DNA of 64,000 nt from Fischerella sp. JS2 (GCF_032393985.1 NZ_CP135918.1:2170001-2234000); one strand, 5' to 3'. Shown: positions 1-10,366, counted from the stretch's first letter. Program-made: numbers and translations. The notes: generated from the letters alone by a model not told the origin.

Positions 1-255
1 AATTTTTAAATTATCTAATAACTCTATTAAACCTTGGGCAGTATATGCCATTGTATAGCAATCTTCACTTCCCAAAACTTTTGTATTTCCATGCCCTGGT
101 AAGTCTACTTTCAAGCAATAAAAATCATGTTTTAGCAATTGTATCGCTTCATCAAATTCATGGCTATTACCCATAAATCCATGTAAAAAAAGGATAACAG
201 GTTGATTGCGATCGCCATCGAAAGCATAAAATAATTGATAATTTGCAATTGTCAT
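1..255 (-). CDS. menH: MenH-like alpha/beta hydrolase, N-terminal part (runs off left edge)
   Basis: Only the first 85 codons are in the window; the gene continues past base 1. The protein starts MTIANYQLFYAFDG and shows the hydrolase oxyanion-hole motif HGFMG at residues 25-29 and DLPGHG at 51-56. This pattern fits 2-succinyl-6-hydroxy-2,4-cyclohexadiene-1-carboxylate synthase, a step of phylloquinone/menaquinone synthesis in cyanobacteria. The catalytic Ser, Asp and His lie outside the window, so a generic alpha/beta hydrolase is still possible. The start is the only ATG that keeps the first beta strand complete. It is transcribed away from the phosphoketolase gene. Confidence 0.6.
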   Translation of the reverse strand, partial: MTIANYQLFYAFDGDRNQPVILFLHGFMGNSHEFDEAIQLLKHDFYCLKVDLPGHGNTKVLGSEDCYTMAYTAQGLIELLDNLKI

Positions 256-1141
256 AATTAAGTATGGGCAATCGGTAATACGTTTAAAACAGTCTTCCTT
301 GGCAATTACCAACAACAAAACACGATATTGTAAACAATACCCCTACCCAATAAATAATGATTTTTGACAAATAACAACCTTCACGAGCTAGCCTTAAATT
401 GTACCAATCTACTTAGTTAAATTTAAAGAAAAAATTATATTTTTTAAATTTTTGTCAATTCCAAATTACTTGAGAATATAAAATTTTCATGAAAAATTGG
501 TTAAGAAAACTTTATATAAAGAATCTTGATAGTAAACAATTAATTTAACTATAAGACTCATATTTGATTTTGAAAAAAATACCTACTTATCTACCTCCCT
601 GCTTACGCTTCTTTTTCTATTGCTTATTGCACTCTTTGCCTACTGCCTGCCTCTAAGAAAAGTTCGTAAAGCAAATCAGACTACTATAGAATAATGAAGA
701 CAGAATAATTAAGACAATCCCCAGCAAGTCCTGTAGCAGGAAGAGAAAATTTATGTTTAAATCTAAAAGATTTTAGGTAAAATCTACATAACTTAGTTTT
801 TTTTCAAAGTTGAAATTTTGAATTTTCCACAAAAATTTGCTTAAGCGGCTCATTTGCTACTGTTGACCTAAAATAGTTAACAAGTCATTAACAAAAGCAT
901 TTGATTGAGGTTTATCTACCTATTTAATTAGATATCATACATAGTCTGTTCTATTTTAATTTCTACCCAGCGATAGTTAAGAAATCCTTCCTAAGAGTGC
1001 AATCACTACAAAAGCATTCTTAATTGCAATGCTACAGATTTAATTCTGCATTTCAAATTTCCTAGACACATAGACACAAAGTGGCTTTTTGTAGAGTAGC
1101 GACTTCCGCAGTTATTCCAAATTAAATTACAAAGGTGCAAA
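256..1141. other. Long AT-rich spacer upstream of phosphoketolase
   Basis: No convincing gene in 886 bases. Both neighbours are transcribed outward, so it must hold both promoters. I see only a short hairpin (TCCTG, 3-base loop, CAGGA, near 729-741) and AT-rich tracts. No riboswitch or tRNA was recognised. Confidence 0.6.
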
Positions 1142-3583
1142 ATGGTAGCAACACCCTCAAAACCAACCGCAGAAGAAATTAGCTCTATTAGCTGTTATGG
1201 CAAAGCACGGTCAACAGTTGACGGCGCACCCCTTAGCTCTGATGAACTCCGCAAGATGCACGCTTTCTGGCGTGCTGCTAACTACTTGGCTATTGGTATG
1301 ATTTATCTGCGGGATAACCCACTGCTAAAAGAACCTCTCAAACCTGAGAATATCAAGCATCGTTTATTAGGACATTGGGGTTCTAGTCCGGGGATCAGTT
1401 TTCTTTATACTCACCTCAACCGTGCGATCAAGAAATTTGACCAGGACATGTTATACATCGTAGGTCCTGGTCATGGTGCGCCTGGATTCCTTGGCCCTTG
1501 TTATCTAGAAGGCAGTTATTCCCAATACTTTTCCGACTGTAGCGAAGACGAAGAGGGAATGAAGCGCTTTTTCAAGCAGTTCTCTTTCCCTGGTGGGATT
1601 GGTAGCCACTGCACCCCTGAAACTCCTGGCTCGATTCATGAAGGAGGTGAACTAGGTTACAGCATATCCCATGCTTATGGTGCAGCATTTGATAACCCCA
1701 ACTTGATTGTTGTAGCACTGGCTGGGGACGGAGAAGCTGAAACAGGGCCTTTGGCAACCTCCTGGCATTCTAATAAATTCATCAATCCCATTCGTGACGG
1801 TGCAGTGTTACCTATTTTGCACCTGAATGGTTACAAAATTAACAACCCTACGATTTTGGCTCGTATCAGCCATGAAGAGCTAGAAGACTTGTTTCAGGGT
1901 TATGGCTACACTCCCTACTTTGTAGAAGGCTCTGATCCCGAAAGTATGCATCAGGCCATGGCCGCAACTTTAGATCATTGCATCTCAGAAATTCATAAAA
2001 TTCAACAAGAAGCTCGTAGTAGTGGCATTCCTAAGCGTCCTCGCTGGCCGATGATTGTCATGCGTACTCCCAAGGGTTGGACAGGGCCTCAAGAAGTCGA
2101 TGGACACAAAGTCGAAGGTTTCTGGCGCGCTCATCAAGTGCCAATGGGGGCAATGCATTCCAATCCAGAGCATGTCAGAATGCTAGAAGAATGGATGCGC
2201 AGCTACAAGCCTGAAGAATTGTTTGATGAAAATGGTACGTTATTCCCTGAAATTAAGGAAGTAGCGCCTACTGGCTCAAAACGTTTGGGTTCGACTCCCT
2301 ACGCGAATGGTGGTGTGCTGCGTCGGGGACTGAAGCTACCTGACTTCCGCAAGTATGGCGTTGAACTGGAAAAGCCTGGAACAATTGAAGTTGAAAATAA
2401 TAAGCCTCTGGGCGTTTTCTTGCGCGATGTTATCAAGTGCAACATGTCTAATTTCCGCGTGTTTGGCCCCGACGAGACTACCTCCAATAAGCTGAATGCT
2501 GTTTACGAAGGCAGTAAGAAGTTTTGGATTGCCGGATATTTACCAGAAGATGCTGACGGTGGTGAACTGTCACCCGACGGTCGTGTCATGGAAATTTTGA
2601 GTGAACACACCTTGGAAGGCTGGCTGGAAGGCTACTTACTCACCGGTCGTCACGGCTTCTTCTCTACCTATGAAGCCTTTGTCCACGTGATTGATTCGAT
2701 GGTGAACCAACACGCCAAATGGCTGGAAATTAGCAAACACGTTAGTTGGCGCAAAGAAATTTCTTCACTCAACATCTTGATTACCTCTACGGTGTGGCGG
2801 CAAGATCATAACGGCTTCACTCATCAAGATCCAGGCTTTTTAGATTTGATTGTCAACAAGAGTGCAGACGTGGTGCGTGTGTATCTTCCCCCCGATGTCA
2901 ACTCACTGTTGTCTGTTGCTGACCACTGTTTGCGGAGTCAGGACTATATTAATGTGATTGTATGTGACAAGCAAATGCACTTGCAGTACCATGACATGGA
3001 AGCTGCCGTCCGCAATTGCACTAAGGGCATTGATATCTGGGAATGGGCAAGTACAGATGCTGGTGCAGAACCAGATGTAGTGCTAGCCTGTGCAGGTGAC
3101 ATTACCACTCTAGAGGCATTAGCTGCATCAGTGTTATTGAGAGAAAATTTCCCTGAGTTGAAAATCCGGTTTGTGAACGTCATTGACTTGTTCAAGTTAC
3201 AACCGAATACAGAACATCCTCACGGTTTGAGCGATCGCGATTTTGACAGTCTCTTCACCCTCGATAAGCCAGTTATTTTCAACTTCCACGGCTATCCTTG
3301 GTTGATTCATCGCCTAGCTTACCGCCGTCATAACCACAACAACATGCATGTACGTGGTTACAAAGAAAAAGGTAATATCAACACACCATTAGAGCTGGCG
3401 ATCCAAAATCAGATTGATCGTTTCAGTATAGCGATCGATGTGATTGATCGGGTTCCAAAACTCCAAGTAGCAGGCGCTCACGTTAAAGAAATGCTCAAGG
3501 ATGAGCAAATTTCCTGCCGTAACTACGCCTACGAACATGGTACTGATAAGCCCGAAATTGTGAATTGGAAGTGGCCTTACTAG
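1142..3583 (+). CDS. xfp: Xylulose-5-phosphate/fructose-6-phosphate phosphoketolase
   Basis: Thiamine-diphosphate enzyme that splits xylulose 5-phosphate (or fructose 6-phosphate) with phosphate into acetyl phosphate and a shorter sugar phosphate. At 813 residues it has full family length. Visible signatures are [18 protein letters not shown] at about 77-94, [12 protein letters not shown] at about 108-119, and the ThDP/metal motif [16 protein letters not shown] at about 195-210 followed by NGYKINNPT. In cyanobacteria this enzyme gives a carbon-conserving route from pentose phosphates to acetyl units. The ATG follows AAAGGTGCAAA, a weak ribosome site. PPK2 follows 169 bases downstream on the same strand. 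The identification is firm; substrate preference cannot be read from sequence. Confidence 0.97.
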   Translation: MVATPSKPTAEEISSISCYGKARSTVDGAPLSSDELRKMHAFWRAANYLAIGMIYLRDNPLLKEPLKPENIKHRLLGHWGSSPGISFLYTHLNRAIKKFDQDMLYIVGPGHGAPGFLGPCYLEGSYSQYFSDCSEDEEGMKRFFKQFSFPGGIGSHCTPETPGSIHEGGELGYSISHAYGAAFDNPNLIVVALAGDGEAETGPLATSWHSNKFINPIRDGAVLPILHLNGYKINNPTILARISHEELEDLFQGYGYTPYFVEGSDPESMHQAMAATLDHCISEIHKIQQEARSSGIPKRPRWPMIVMRTPKGWTGPQEVDGHKVEGFWRAHQVPMGAMHSNPEHVRMLEEWMRSYKPEELFDENGTLFPEIKEVAPTGSKRLGSTPYANGGVLRRGLKLPDFRKYGVELEKPGTIEVENNKPLGVFLRDVIKCNMSNFRVFGPDETTSNKLNAVYEGSKKFWIAGYLPEDADGGELSPDGRVMEILSEHTLEGWLEGYLLTGRHGFFSTYEAFVHVIDSMVNQHAKWLEISKHVSWRKEISSLNILITSTVWRQDHNGFTHQDPGFLDLIVNKSADVVRVYLPPDVNSLLSVADHCLRSQDYINVIVCDKQMHLQYHDMEAAVRNCTKGIDIWEWASTDAGAEPDVVLACAGDITTLEALAASVLLRENFPELKIRFVNVIDLFKLQPNTEHPHGLSDRDFDSLFTLDKPVIFNFHGYPWLIHRLAYRRHNHNNMHVRGYKEKGNINTPLELAIQNQIDRFSIAIDVIDRVPKLQVAGAHVKEMLKDEQISCRNYAYEHGTDKPEIVNWKWPY

Positions 3584-3604
3584 TGAAGGATGAAGGGTGT
3601 AGAC

Positions 3605-3690
3605 GAGGCAGTGCGGTGGACGGGTTTCCCGGCATAAAGCATCTGCCGTGCGCTCATAGGCTTCTCTTAGAGTAGGCTGAAGGGTGAAGA
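3605..3690. repeat. Small dispersed repeat between xfp and ppk2
   Basis: The 18 bases GGGTTTCCCGGCATAAAG at 3622-3639 recur as an exact reverse complement at 10265-10282. Both lie in spacers among GC-richer palindromic fragments, as in the small dispersed repeats of Nostoc-type genomes. Confidence 0.6.
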
Positions 3691-3752
3691 GTGAGTAAAT
3701 ATATTTTTTCCCTTCCCCCTTTCCCCTTTTCTCAACTCCTTGGTATAAAGTT

Positions 3753-4646
3753 ATGACTTACGCAGACTTTCTGACTCGCTTGAATCCTAAAGCTATGATT
3801 GTTCCATCTGGAGCAAAGATCAAGATGAAAGACTTTGATCCAGACTATACGGGCAATTTTCAAAAAAGTGAAGCCCAAGAGTTATTACAAATCGGGGTCA
3901 AGGAGTTAGCGAAGTATCAGGATATACTTTATGCCCAAGATACCTATGCTTTGCTGATCATTCTTCAGGCTTTAGATGCTGCTGGTAAGGATGGCACAAT
4001 CAAACATGTCATGTCGGGGATCAATCCTCAAGGTTGCCAAGTATTTAGTTTTAAAGCTCCCTCCGCAGAGGAATTAGATCACGACTATTTGTGGCGCTCA
4101 TTCAAAGCTTTACCAGAAAGAGGACGTATCGGGATCTTCAATCGTTCTTACTACGAAGAAGTGCTAGTGGTGCGTGTACATCCCGAACTCCTTGCTAAGC
4201 AAAAATTGCCTCCTCAAACAAAAGACAAACACATTTGGCAGCAACGATTTGAAGAGATAAATAACTTTGAAAAATATCTCGTTAATAACGGCATTATCGT
4301 GCTGAAATTTTTTCTCAACCTCTCAAAAGAGGAACAAAAAAAGCGCTTTTTAAAGCGAATTGATCTGCCGGAAAAGAATTGGAAATTTTCCAGCAGTGAT
4401 GTCAAAGAACGGCAATTTTGGGATGAATACATGCAGGCATACGAAGATGTCTTCAATCATACCAGTACAGAATGGGCGCCTTGGCATATTATCCCAGCAG
4501 ATCATAAATGGTTTACCCGCATTGCTGTAGGCTACTTTATCTACCAAAAATTAAAATCCCTGAACTTGGCATATCCCAAAGTTAGTGAAGAACATTATGC
4601 ACAATTGTTAAAAGCAAAGGAAATCCTCGAAACAGAGGAAGGCTAA
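3753..4646 (+). CDS. ppk2: Polyphosphate kinase 2 family protein (PPK2)
   Basis: Soluble P-loop kinase that moves phosphate between inorganic polyphosphate and nucleotides. The 297 residues match the single-domain PPK2 class. The Walker A region is LDAAGKDGTIK at about 74-84, and the Walker B region is RGRIGIFNRSYYEEVLV at about 123-139. A basic lid segment (KKRFLKRIDLPEKNWKFS) follows at about 196-213. Residues LQALDAAGKDGTIKHVMSG closely resemble class III enzymes, which phosphorylate AMP and ADP, but class assignment by eye is tentative. It lies between phosphoketolase and phosphoglucomutase, which suggests a link to energy balance in sugar-phosphate metabolism. Confidence 0.92.
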   Translation: MTYADFLTRLNPKAMIVPSGAKIKMKDFDPDYTGNFQKSEAQELLQIGVKELAKYQDILYAQDTYALLIILQALDAAGKDGTIKHVMSGINPQGCQVFSFKAPSAEELDHDYLWRSFKALPERGRIGIFNRSYYEEVLVVRVHPELLAKQKLPPQTKDKHIWQQRFEEINNFEKYLVNNGIIVLKFFLNLSKEEQKKRFLKRIDLPEKNWKFSSSDVKERQFWDEYMQAYEDVFNHTSTEWAPWHIIPADHKWFTRIAVGYFIYQKLKSLNLAYPKVSEEHYAQLLKAKEILETEEG

Positions 4647-4658
4647 AGGGAAGGGTGA

Positions 4659-4761
4659 ATACCATTTCACTATAAGTCCGATAGATTTGGCGACTAAAAG
4701 ACGAGGAGGACAAGGAAGACAAACAAGAGGATTTGTATCAATCAATATTGTGAAATGGTAT
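4659..4761. repeat. MITE-like element, about 103 bp
   Basis: Terminal inverted repeats: ATACCATTTCACTATA at 4659-4674 and TATTGTGAAATGGTAT at 4746-4761, 15 of 16 positions complementary. The interior has no reading frame. It lies between ppk2 and pgm. A degenerate left-end-like copy (ATACCATTTCATAAAAT) occurs near 46787. Confidence 0.7.
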
Positions 4762-4884
4762 CAGGGGATTTTATTCTCCTCTACCCTTTCCCTTTTAACC
4801 TTTTCCATTGTCCAAACTTCTGTAAGAAGTCATTTCACGGTATTCTGGACGTAGCCAAACCATAGCAGCATAGGTCGAGCGCCA

Positions 4885-6549
4885 ATGCAGACAACAGCAG
4901 CAGAACAAATCAATCCCTTGGCTGGCAAACCTGCTCCAGCCGATATTTTGATTAATGTCGAACAGCTTTTGGATCAGTACTACACGGTTCATCCTGATCC
5001 TGATAATCCACTACAACGCGTTAGTTTTGGTACATCAGGTCATCGTGGTTCTTCTGTCAATGGTACATTCAATGAAGACCATATTTTAGCCGTATCTCAG
5101 GCGGTTGTGGAGTATCGCCAAAGTCAGGGTATTAATGGGCCGCTGTACATGGGTATGGATACACATGCACTCTCGGCTCCTGCCCAAAAGTCTGCGTTAG
5201 AAGTGCTAGCAGCTAATAATATAGAAGTTCACATTGCTGCGGGCGAAGGTTACGCACAATACACGCCTACACCAGCAGTATCTCATGCCATTCTTTGCTA
5301 TAACAAAGGTAGAACTAGTGGATTAGCAGATGGGATCATTATTACCCCATCCCATAACCCACCCAGTGATGGTGGTTTTAAATATAACCCACCTTCTGGT
5401 GGCCCGGCGGAGCCAGAGATTACTAAATGGATTCAAACTCGCGCCAATGAGTTAATGGCAAATCAAAACCGGGATGTGAAGCGCATTCCCTATGAATCTG
5501 CTATCAAGGCAGCCACGACTCACTATTTTGACTTTATTACTCCCTATGTCAACGATTTAGAAAACATTATCGACATTGAGGTCATCAAATCCTCTGGTAT
5601 CCGTATTGGCGTTGATCCCTTAGGTGGCTCGAATATTGCCTACTGGCAGCCGATCGCTGAACGCTATGGTTTAAATATCACCGTAGTTAACAACACTGTT
5701 GATCCGACTTTCCGCTTCATGAGCGTAGATTGGGACGGCAAGATCCGCATGGACTGTTCATCACCGTACGCTATGGCCAGCTTAGTCAAGATTAAGAATG
5801 ACTACGATATCGCCTTTGGCAATGACACAGACTCTGATCGCCACGGAATCGTCACCCCCAGCGTCGGCTTAATGAACCCCAACCACTTCCTGTCTGTAGC
5901 AATTTGGTATTTATTTACTAATCGTAGTGGCTGGTCGGCAACAAGTGCGATCGGCAAAACTTTGGTCAGTAGTAGCATGATTGACCGAGTTGGTACAGAC
6001 ATCAGGCGGCGGGTATGTGAAGTACCTGTCGGCTTTAAGTGGTTTGTAGACGGTTTGCTTGATGGTTCCTTTGGCTTTGGCGGTGAAGAAAGTGCTGGTG
6101 CTTCTTTCTTGCGTCAGGATGGAACTGTCTGGACAACCGATAAAGATGGTATAATATTAGACTTATTAGCAGCAGAAATTACGGCGCGTACAGGTAAAGA
6201 CCCTGGCTTGCACTATCAAGACTTAACTGCGAAACTGGGCAAACCATTCTACAAGCGGATCGATTCTCCCGCTTCACCAGAACAAAAAGCGCGTCTAGGC
6301 AAACTCGCACCGGAAGATGTGAAAGCATCTACTCTTGCTGGCGATCCCATTACTGCCAAATTAACCAACGCTCCTGGTAACAATGCGCCAATTGGTGGAT
6401 TGAAGGTCACGACTGAAAATGGCTGGTTTGCTGCTCGTCCCTCTGGTACAGAGAATGTATGCAAGGTTTATGCTGAAAGCTTTAAGAGCGAAGCTCATCT
6501 AGAGGAGATTTTGCAAGAAGCAACACAAATTGTTGCTAATGTCGTTTAG
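4885..6549 (+). CDS. pgm: Phosphoglucomutase (alpha-D-glucose phosphate-specific)
   Basis: Interconverts glucose 1-phosphate and glucose 6-phosphate, linking glycolysis and the pentose cycle to glycogen and sugar-nucleotide synthesis. The 554 residues align from end to end by eye with E. coli Pgm. FGTSGHRG is at about 48-55. The phosphoserine loop TPSHNPP spans about 154-160 with the catalytic serine near 156. The magnesium loop DTDSDRHG is at about 314-321. GEESAG is at about 400-405, and the phosphate-binding loop RPSGTEN is near 518-524. All key residues are present. The ATG keeps the conserved N-terminus ([12 protein letters not shown]). A MITE-like element lies just upstream. Confidence 0.96.
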   Translation: MQTTAAEQINPLAGKPAPADILINVEQLLDQYYTVHPDPDNPLQRVSFGTSGHRGSSVNGTFNEDHILAVSQAVVEYRQSQGINGPLYMGMDTHALSAPAQKSALEVLAANNIEVHIAAGEGYAQYTPTPAVSHAILCYNKGRTSGLADGIIITPSHNPPSDGGFKYNPPSGGPAEPEITKWIQTRANELMANQNRDVKRIPYESAIKAATTHYFDFITPYVNDLENIIDIEVIKSSGIRIGVDPLGGSNIAYWQPIAERYGLNITVVNNTVDPTFRFMSVDWDGKIRMDCSSPYAMASLVKIKNDYDIAFGNDTDSDRHGIVTPSVGLMNPNHFLSVAIWYLFTNRSGWSATSAIGKTLVSSSMIDRVGTDIRRRVCEVPVGFKWFVDGLLDGSFGFGGEESAGASFLRQDGTVWTTDKDGIILDLLAAEITARTGKDPGLHYQDLTAKLGKPFYKRIDSPASPEQKARLGKLAPEDVKASTLAGDPITAKLTNAPGNNAPIGGLKVTTENGWFAARPSGTENVCKVYAESFKSEAHLEEILQEATQIVANVV

Positions 6550-6582
6550 TTGTTGCACCTTTAGAAGATTGCAATCAAAACT

Positions 6583-6625
6583 AGTTGCCGCTCTAGAATC
6601 AAATTAGGGCGGCAATTATTGTGGT
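6583..6625 (+). terminator. Possible terminator after pgm
   Basis: TTGCCGC at 6585-6591 pairs with GCGGCAA at 6609-6615 around a 17-base loop, followed by a T-rich but interrupted stretch. Long loop and weak U-tract make it only plausible. Confidence 0.4.
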
Positions 6626-6710
6626 TTTATGATGTAGCGATCGCTGCTGTAAATATTTCATAATCAACTATATAATTAAATAAAAATGCTTCATAGTTTT
6701 TAAAGGTCTT

Positions 6711-6816
6711 ATACCAATTCGCAAAAATTCTACTACACACAAATAATGTTTGGAAATTAGCACAGGCGTGCTAACCTAGCATCTACATATGTAGCCTCCT
6801 TTTGGAGAATTGGTTT
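6711..6816. repeat. MITE-like element, about 106 bp
   Basis: Ends carry ACCAATTC (6713-6720) and its complement GAATTGGT (6807-6814). The similarity extends inward as CAAAAA on one side and TTTTG on the other. Short internal palindromes (GCAC/GTGC; CTACATATGTAG) lie between. No reading frame. Size and layout resemble the element at 4659-4761. Confidence 0.55.
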
Positions 6817-6847
6817 TACTTTTTACTTTTGACTCTTTATTTCCTCA

Positions 6848-8290
6848 ATGTGGTCTGAACTCACAAAAGCGATCGCTAACATCAATCTTCCTGCTGATTG
6901 GCTCGGTATCCGAGTAGTTAAAGACACCTCTGCTCATCATGCTGTCCGTGATGGCTTACCCCAACGCAACGGTAAATCTGTCACCACAGGCGCCATGCTA
7001 GAAGTCATGGTTGATGGCTGTATCGGCTATGCAGCTACTAATTCTCTCCAACTGATGAGTCTACAAAACACTGCGAAAAAAGCGTATCAACAAGCACTAA
7101 CAGCTAAGCAGTGGTGGGTACATCCTTTTCAAGTCACAAGTGAACGTCCGAAAGTGGTTGGTGAATACGTTTCACCTTTTGTTGAACCATTAAATAGTCT
7201 TAGTGCTGGAGAAATCAACGATTTACTAGTCCGGATCTGCCAATCACTAAAAGTTTCTGAGCAAATTGTGAAAACTACGGCTGGCGCTAACACTGGCGAA
7301 AGAGAAACATGGTTTGTCAGCAGTAATGGCTCAGAAGTATATCAAAAATTTTTGTTTCTCAGTACCCATTACGGAGCGATCGCCCAAGATGGAGCGATCG
7401 TGCAGCAGCGCACTAACAATGGTTGGGAAGCAAACTATTTCCAAGGTGGTATGGAATTACTCCAACCAGAAAATCTCTGGCAAAGGGTACAGCGAATAGG
7501 GGAAGAAGCAGTAGAACTGTTAACAGCAGAAGAATGTCCCACCACACGTACTAATTTGGTATTAGCCCCAGACCAAATGATGTTACAAATTCATGAAAGT
7601 GTGGGACATCCCCTCGAACTAGACAGAATTTTAGGAGATGAGCGCAACTACGCTGGCGGTAGCTTTGTGAACAAAAGTGATTTTGGGGTTTTGGTGTATG
7701 GTTCTCCCTTGATGAATATCACCTTTGATCCCACTGTTTCCGGTGAATCAGCTAGTTATGGTTACGATGACACTGGTGCTGTAGCAACACGAGAGTATTT
7801 AATCAAAGAAGGTGTGCTATTGCGGGGTTTAGGTAGTTTGGAAAGTCAAAAAAGAGCAGGTGTCCCGGGAGTAGCCTGTGCGCGTGCTTGTTCTTGGAAC
7901 CGACCTGCCATTGACCGGATGGCAAACTTAAATTTAGAACCAGGTGAAGCTTCTTTTGAAGAAATTATTGCTGACATAGAACACGGCGTTTACATGGAAT
8001 CTAATCGATCTTGGTCAATCGACGATCGCCGTTATAAATTTCAATTTGGTTGTGAGTACGCTAAATTAATTGAGAACGGTAAGTTAACTAAAACCTTGCG
8101 TAATCCTAACTATCGAGCTACAACTCCGGAATTTTGGCACAGCTTAACTAAAGTCGGAAACTCCTCAACTTGGGAAATGTACGGTACTCCGTACTGTGGT
8201 AAAGGAGAACCAAATCAAGCTATTTGGGTAGGACATGGTTCACCCGTTTGTCAATTTGCTAACGTCGAAGTATTCGGTGGTGGCGCTTGA
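6848..8290 (+). CDS. tldD: TldD family metallopeptidase
   Basis: TldD subunit of the TldD/TldE (PmbA) heterodimer, a cytosolic zinc peptidase that degrades unfolded peptides and trims certain modified peptides. The 480-residue chain has the zinc motif HESVGH (HExxxH) at about 249-254, followed by the family segment PLELDRILGDERNYAGG. The C-terminal part contains GVPGVACARACSWNRPAID and further conserved glycines. The partner gene follows 130 bases downstream on the same strand, so they are probably co-transcribed. Upstream lies a MITE-like element. No recognisable peptide substrate gene is adjacent, so proteolysis in general is the safest role. Confidence 0.92.
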   Translation: MWSELTKAIANINLPADWLGIRVVKDTSAHHAVRDGLPQRNGKSVTTGAMLEVMVDGCIGYAATNSLQLMSLQNTAKKAYQQALTAKQWWVHPFQVTSERPKVVGEYVSPFVEPLNSLSAGEINDLLVRICQSLKVSEQIVKTTAGANTGERETWFVSSNGSEVYQKFLFLSTHYGAIAQDGAIVQQRTNNGWEANYFQGGMELLQPENLWQRVQRIGEEAVELLTAEECPTTRTNLVLAPDQMMLQIHESVGHPLELDRILGDERNYAGGSFVNKSDFGVLVYGSPLMNITFDPTVSGESASYGYDDTGAVATREYLIKEGVLLRGLGSLESQKRAGVPGVACARACSWNRPAIDRMANLNLEPGEASFEEIIADIEHGVYMESNRSWSIDDRRYKFQFGCEYAKLIENGKLTKTLRNPNYRATTPEFWHSLTKVGNSSTWEMYGTPYCGKGEPNQAIWVGHGSPVCQFANVEVFGGGA

Positions 8291-8292
8291 AG

Positions 8293-8402
8293 AAGATGGG
8301 GAGATGGGGAGAACCGGAGATGGGGAGAATGTAGAATCAAACTCTCCCCACCACCCCACTTCCCCACCACCCCATCACAAAAGTAGCTCCCCCACTCCCC
8401 TT
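8293..8402. repeat. Complementary G-rich and C-rich tracts between tldD and tldE
   Basis: Repeated GATGGGGAG units at 8295-8330 are followed by CCACCACCCC-type units at 8346-8402, so a transcript could fold back. Similar tracts occur at 19990-20055, 23440-23505, 60470-60510 and 62205-62232. Confidence 0.6.
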
Positions 8403-8420
8403 TTTAAATTAGGAATTTAG

Positions 8421-9767
8421 ATGAAACACGAGGAATTATCTACTTTAGAAGTCAGCTTTAACCAACTGATTAATACTCTCTTGCTTAAAAAAGCAGCAAC
8501 TGAAGAATTCACTGTCAAATTAAATAGTGAACGTAGTCAATTTACTCGTTTCAATCATGCCAAAGTCAGACAAACAGGTATAGTTGCTGATGGCTGGATT
8601 GACCTCACTTTAATGCAAGACCAGCGCAGTAGTTTTCGTCAAATTCCTTTTACTGGCAATTGGGAAATAGATTGGCAAGTAACATATAAAGCTTTGCAAG
8701 AACTACGTGAAGAACTTCCCTTGCTACCTTTAGATCCTTATTTAGTATTGCCATCAGGAACTAATACTAGTCGCGAAATTCACACTGGTAATTTATTAGT
8801 TGAAGAAGCAGTAGTTCCGGAAGTTTTAGAATCAGTGGCAGAATTAGATTTCACTGGCTTTTATGCTGGGGGAACTGTTGTTAATGCTTATGCCGATTCT
8901 TGTGGTCAAAAACACTGGTTTGCTACTGATTCTTTTACCTTAGATTATTCTATATTTAACTCTAAAGGACAAGCTGTTAAAGGTATATTTGCAGGTAGTG
9001 ATTGGCATCAACAAGCTTATATCCACAAAATCCAAGAAGCAAAAAAGCAACTAGAATTACTGGCTCGTCCAATCAAGCAATTACCACGGGGGAAATATAG
9101 AACTTATTTTGCACCAGCCGCAGTCGCTGATTTATTAATGATGCTTTCTTGGGGTGGTACAAGCGAAGCTGATTTACAACAGGGAAATAGTGCTTTAGCT
9201 GCTCTTTCGCGTGGAGAAAAACAACTTTCTTCTAAGTTTAATCTCAGAGAAAACTTTCAACGAGGAACAGTACCCCGTTTTAATGAATGGGGAGAAATGG
9301 CAGCGCTAGAATTACAAATCATTACTCAAGGAATTTTAGTAAATACTTTGATAAATTCTCGTACTGCTAAGGAATATCAAAAAACTGCTAACGGTGCTAA
9401 TAGTTATGAATCTTTACGTGCGCCAGAAATCAGTCCGGGTAATTTAGAATTTGACCGAACTCTACCCAGTTTGGATACAGGATTATATGTATCAAACTTG
9501 CATTACTTAAATTGGAGCGATCGCCCTACAGGTAGAATTACAGGTATGACCCGCTATGCTTGTTTTTGGGTAGAAAATGGTGAGATTATCGCACCAATAG
9601 ATAATTTGCGGTTTGACGATAGTCTTTATCGCTTTTGGGGTGAAAATTTACTCGATTTTACCAATTTTCAAGAATTTATCCCTGAAGTCGGGACTTATGA
9701 AGGTCGGCAACTTGGAGGTAGTATGGTTCCTGGCATGTTGGTGGAAGATTTTACTTATACATTGTAA
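8421..9767 (+). CDS. tldE: TldE/PmbA family protein
   Basis: Partner subunit of TldD. The 448 residues share the TldD fold, with ERSQFTRFNHAKVRQTG near the start and LDFTGFYAGG near the middle, but no HExxxH zinc motif. This is the known division of labour in the TldD/TldE complex. The C-terminus carries GGSMVPGMLVEDFTYTL, typical of the family. It follows tldD on the same strand. The ATG at 8421 immediately follows a C-rich repeat and a TAG, so no earlier start is sensible. Confidence 0.88.
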   Translation: MKHEELSTLEVSFNQLINTLLLKKAATEEFTVKLNSERSQFTRFNHAKVRQTGIVADGWIDLTLMQDQRSSFRQIPFTGNWEIDWQVTYKALQELREELPLLPLDPYLVLPSGTNTSREIHTGNLLVEEAVVPEVLESVAELDFTGFYAGGTVVNAYADSCGQKHWFATDSFTLDYSIFNSKGQAVKGIFAGSDWHQQAYIHKIQEAKKQLELLARPIKQLPRGKYRTYFAPAAVADLLMMLSWGGTSEADLQQGNSALAALSRGEKQLSSKFNLRENFQRGTVPRFNEWGEMAALELQIITQGILVNTLINSRTAKEYQKTANGANSYESLRAPEISPGNLEFDRTLPSLDTGLYVSNLHYLNWSDRPTGRITGMTRYACFWVENGEIIAPIDNLRFDDSLYRFWGENLLDFTNFQEFIPEVGTYEGRQLGGSMVPGMLVEDFTYTL

Positions 9768-9814
9768 GAGACCATTTATCAAACAAATTCCTCCTGTTGC
9801 TCAACTTCAAAAAG

Positions 9815-10111
9815 TCAGGCTAACAGACTGTAGCGACGGATATCTATTTCATTAGCAACCAAGTCTTGCAATTTAGCTGCTGCTGTTTGAATATGTGCTG
9901 AAGCAAGATGAGCGTCTAAAGCGTCATGAGAAGTCCATTCTTCTACAAAGGTAAATTCTGTGGGTTCAGACTGATTTTGCAGCAATTCATACTTTATACA
10001 ACCATTCTCCTGGCGAGTAGGTTCAATTATTTCTAATAAGACTGCTTTGATATCTTCAATTTTTTCTGGCAAAGCATTTACACGGGCAATTACACGAATT
10101 GTATTAGTCAT
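9815..10111 (-). CDS. Antibiotic biosynthesis monooxygenase (ABM) domain protein
   Basis: Small 98-residue protein of the dimeric alpha/beta-barrel ABM family (YgiN-like). It begins MTNTIRVIARVNALPEKIEDIKAVL, the usual first strand and helix. It continues with QENGCIKYELLQN and EFTFVEEWTSHDALDAHL, the conserved second half. Family members include quinol monooxygenases and heme-degrading enzymes, but many are uncharacterised and the substrate cannot be inferred here. It ends tail-to-tail with tldE (47-base gap). Confidence 0.85.
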   Translation of the reverse strand: MTNTIRVIARVNALPEKIEDIKAVLLEIIEPTRQENGCIKYELLQNQSEPTEFTFVEEWTSHDALDAHLASAHIQTAAAKLQDLVANEIDIRRYSLLA

Positions 10112-10199
10112 TGGTCAAGAGTCAATAGTCAGTGGTTGTTGGTTGTTGATTGTTGGTTGTTAGTAGTTAGTAGTCAATGGTTATTTCTACACCCCTCAT

Positions 10200-10365
10200 A
10201 CCCCACCCTTACCTTAAGCCGCGCAGGGCGCACGGCAGGTGACGCCTCTTTCTTACGCCTCTTTCTTTATGCCGGGAAACCCTTACTTTACAGAAGCCGA
10301 GTAAAGCGCGTCTACGCGAACGCAGTCGCTTATGGGGGACTCACCGGTCCCCATCTCCCTACCTC
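10200..10365. repeat. Mosaic of small dispersed repeats
   Basis: Contains CTTTATGCCGGGAAACCC (reverse complement of 3622-3639), CTTACCTTAAGCC..GCAGGGCGC (again at 60442-60468), GCGCGTCTACGCG and a GACTCACCGGTCCCC palindrome (related pieces at 27800 and 60520). Open frames across it are not genes. Confidence 0.7.
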
Positions 10366-10366
10366 C

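Noticed and set aside
2285-2305. tRNA T-loop-like GGTTCGACTCCC
   Set aside because: It lies inside the phosphoketolase coding sequence and no acceptor or anticodon stem surrounds it.
8235-8420. 61-codon frame at the end of tldD
   Set aside because: Consists of the out-of-frame tldD end and G/C-rich tract repeats.
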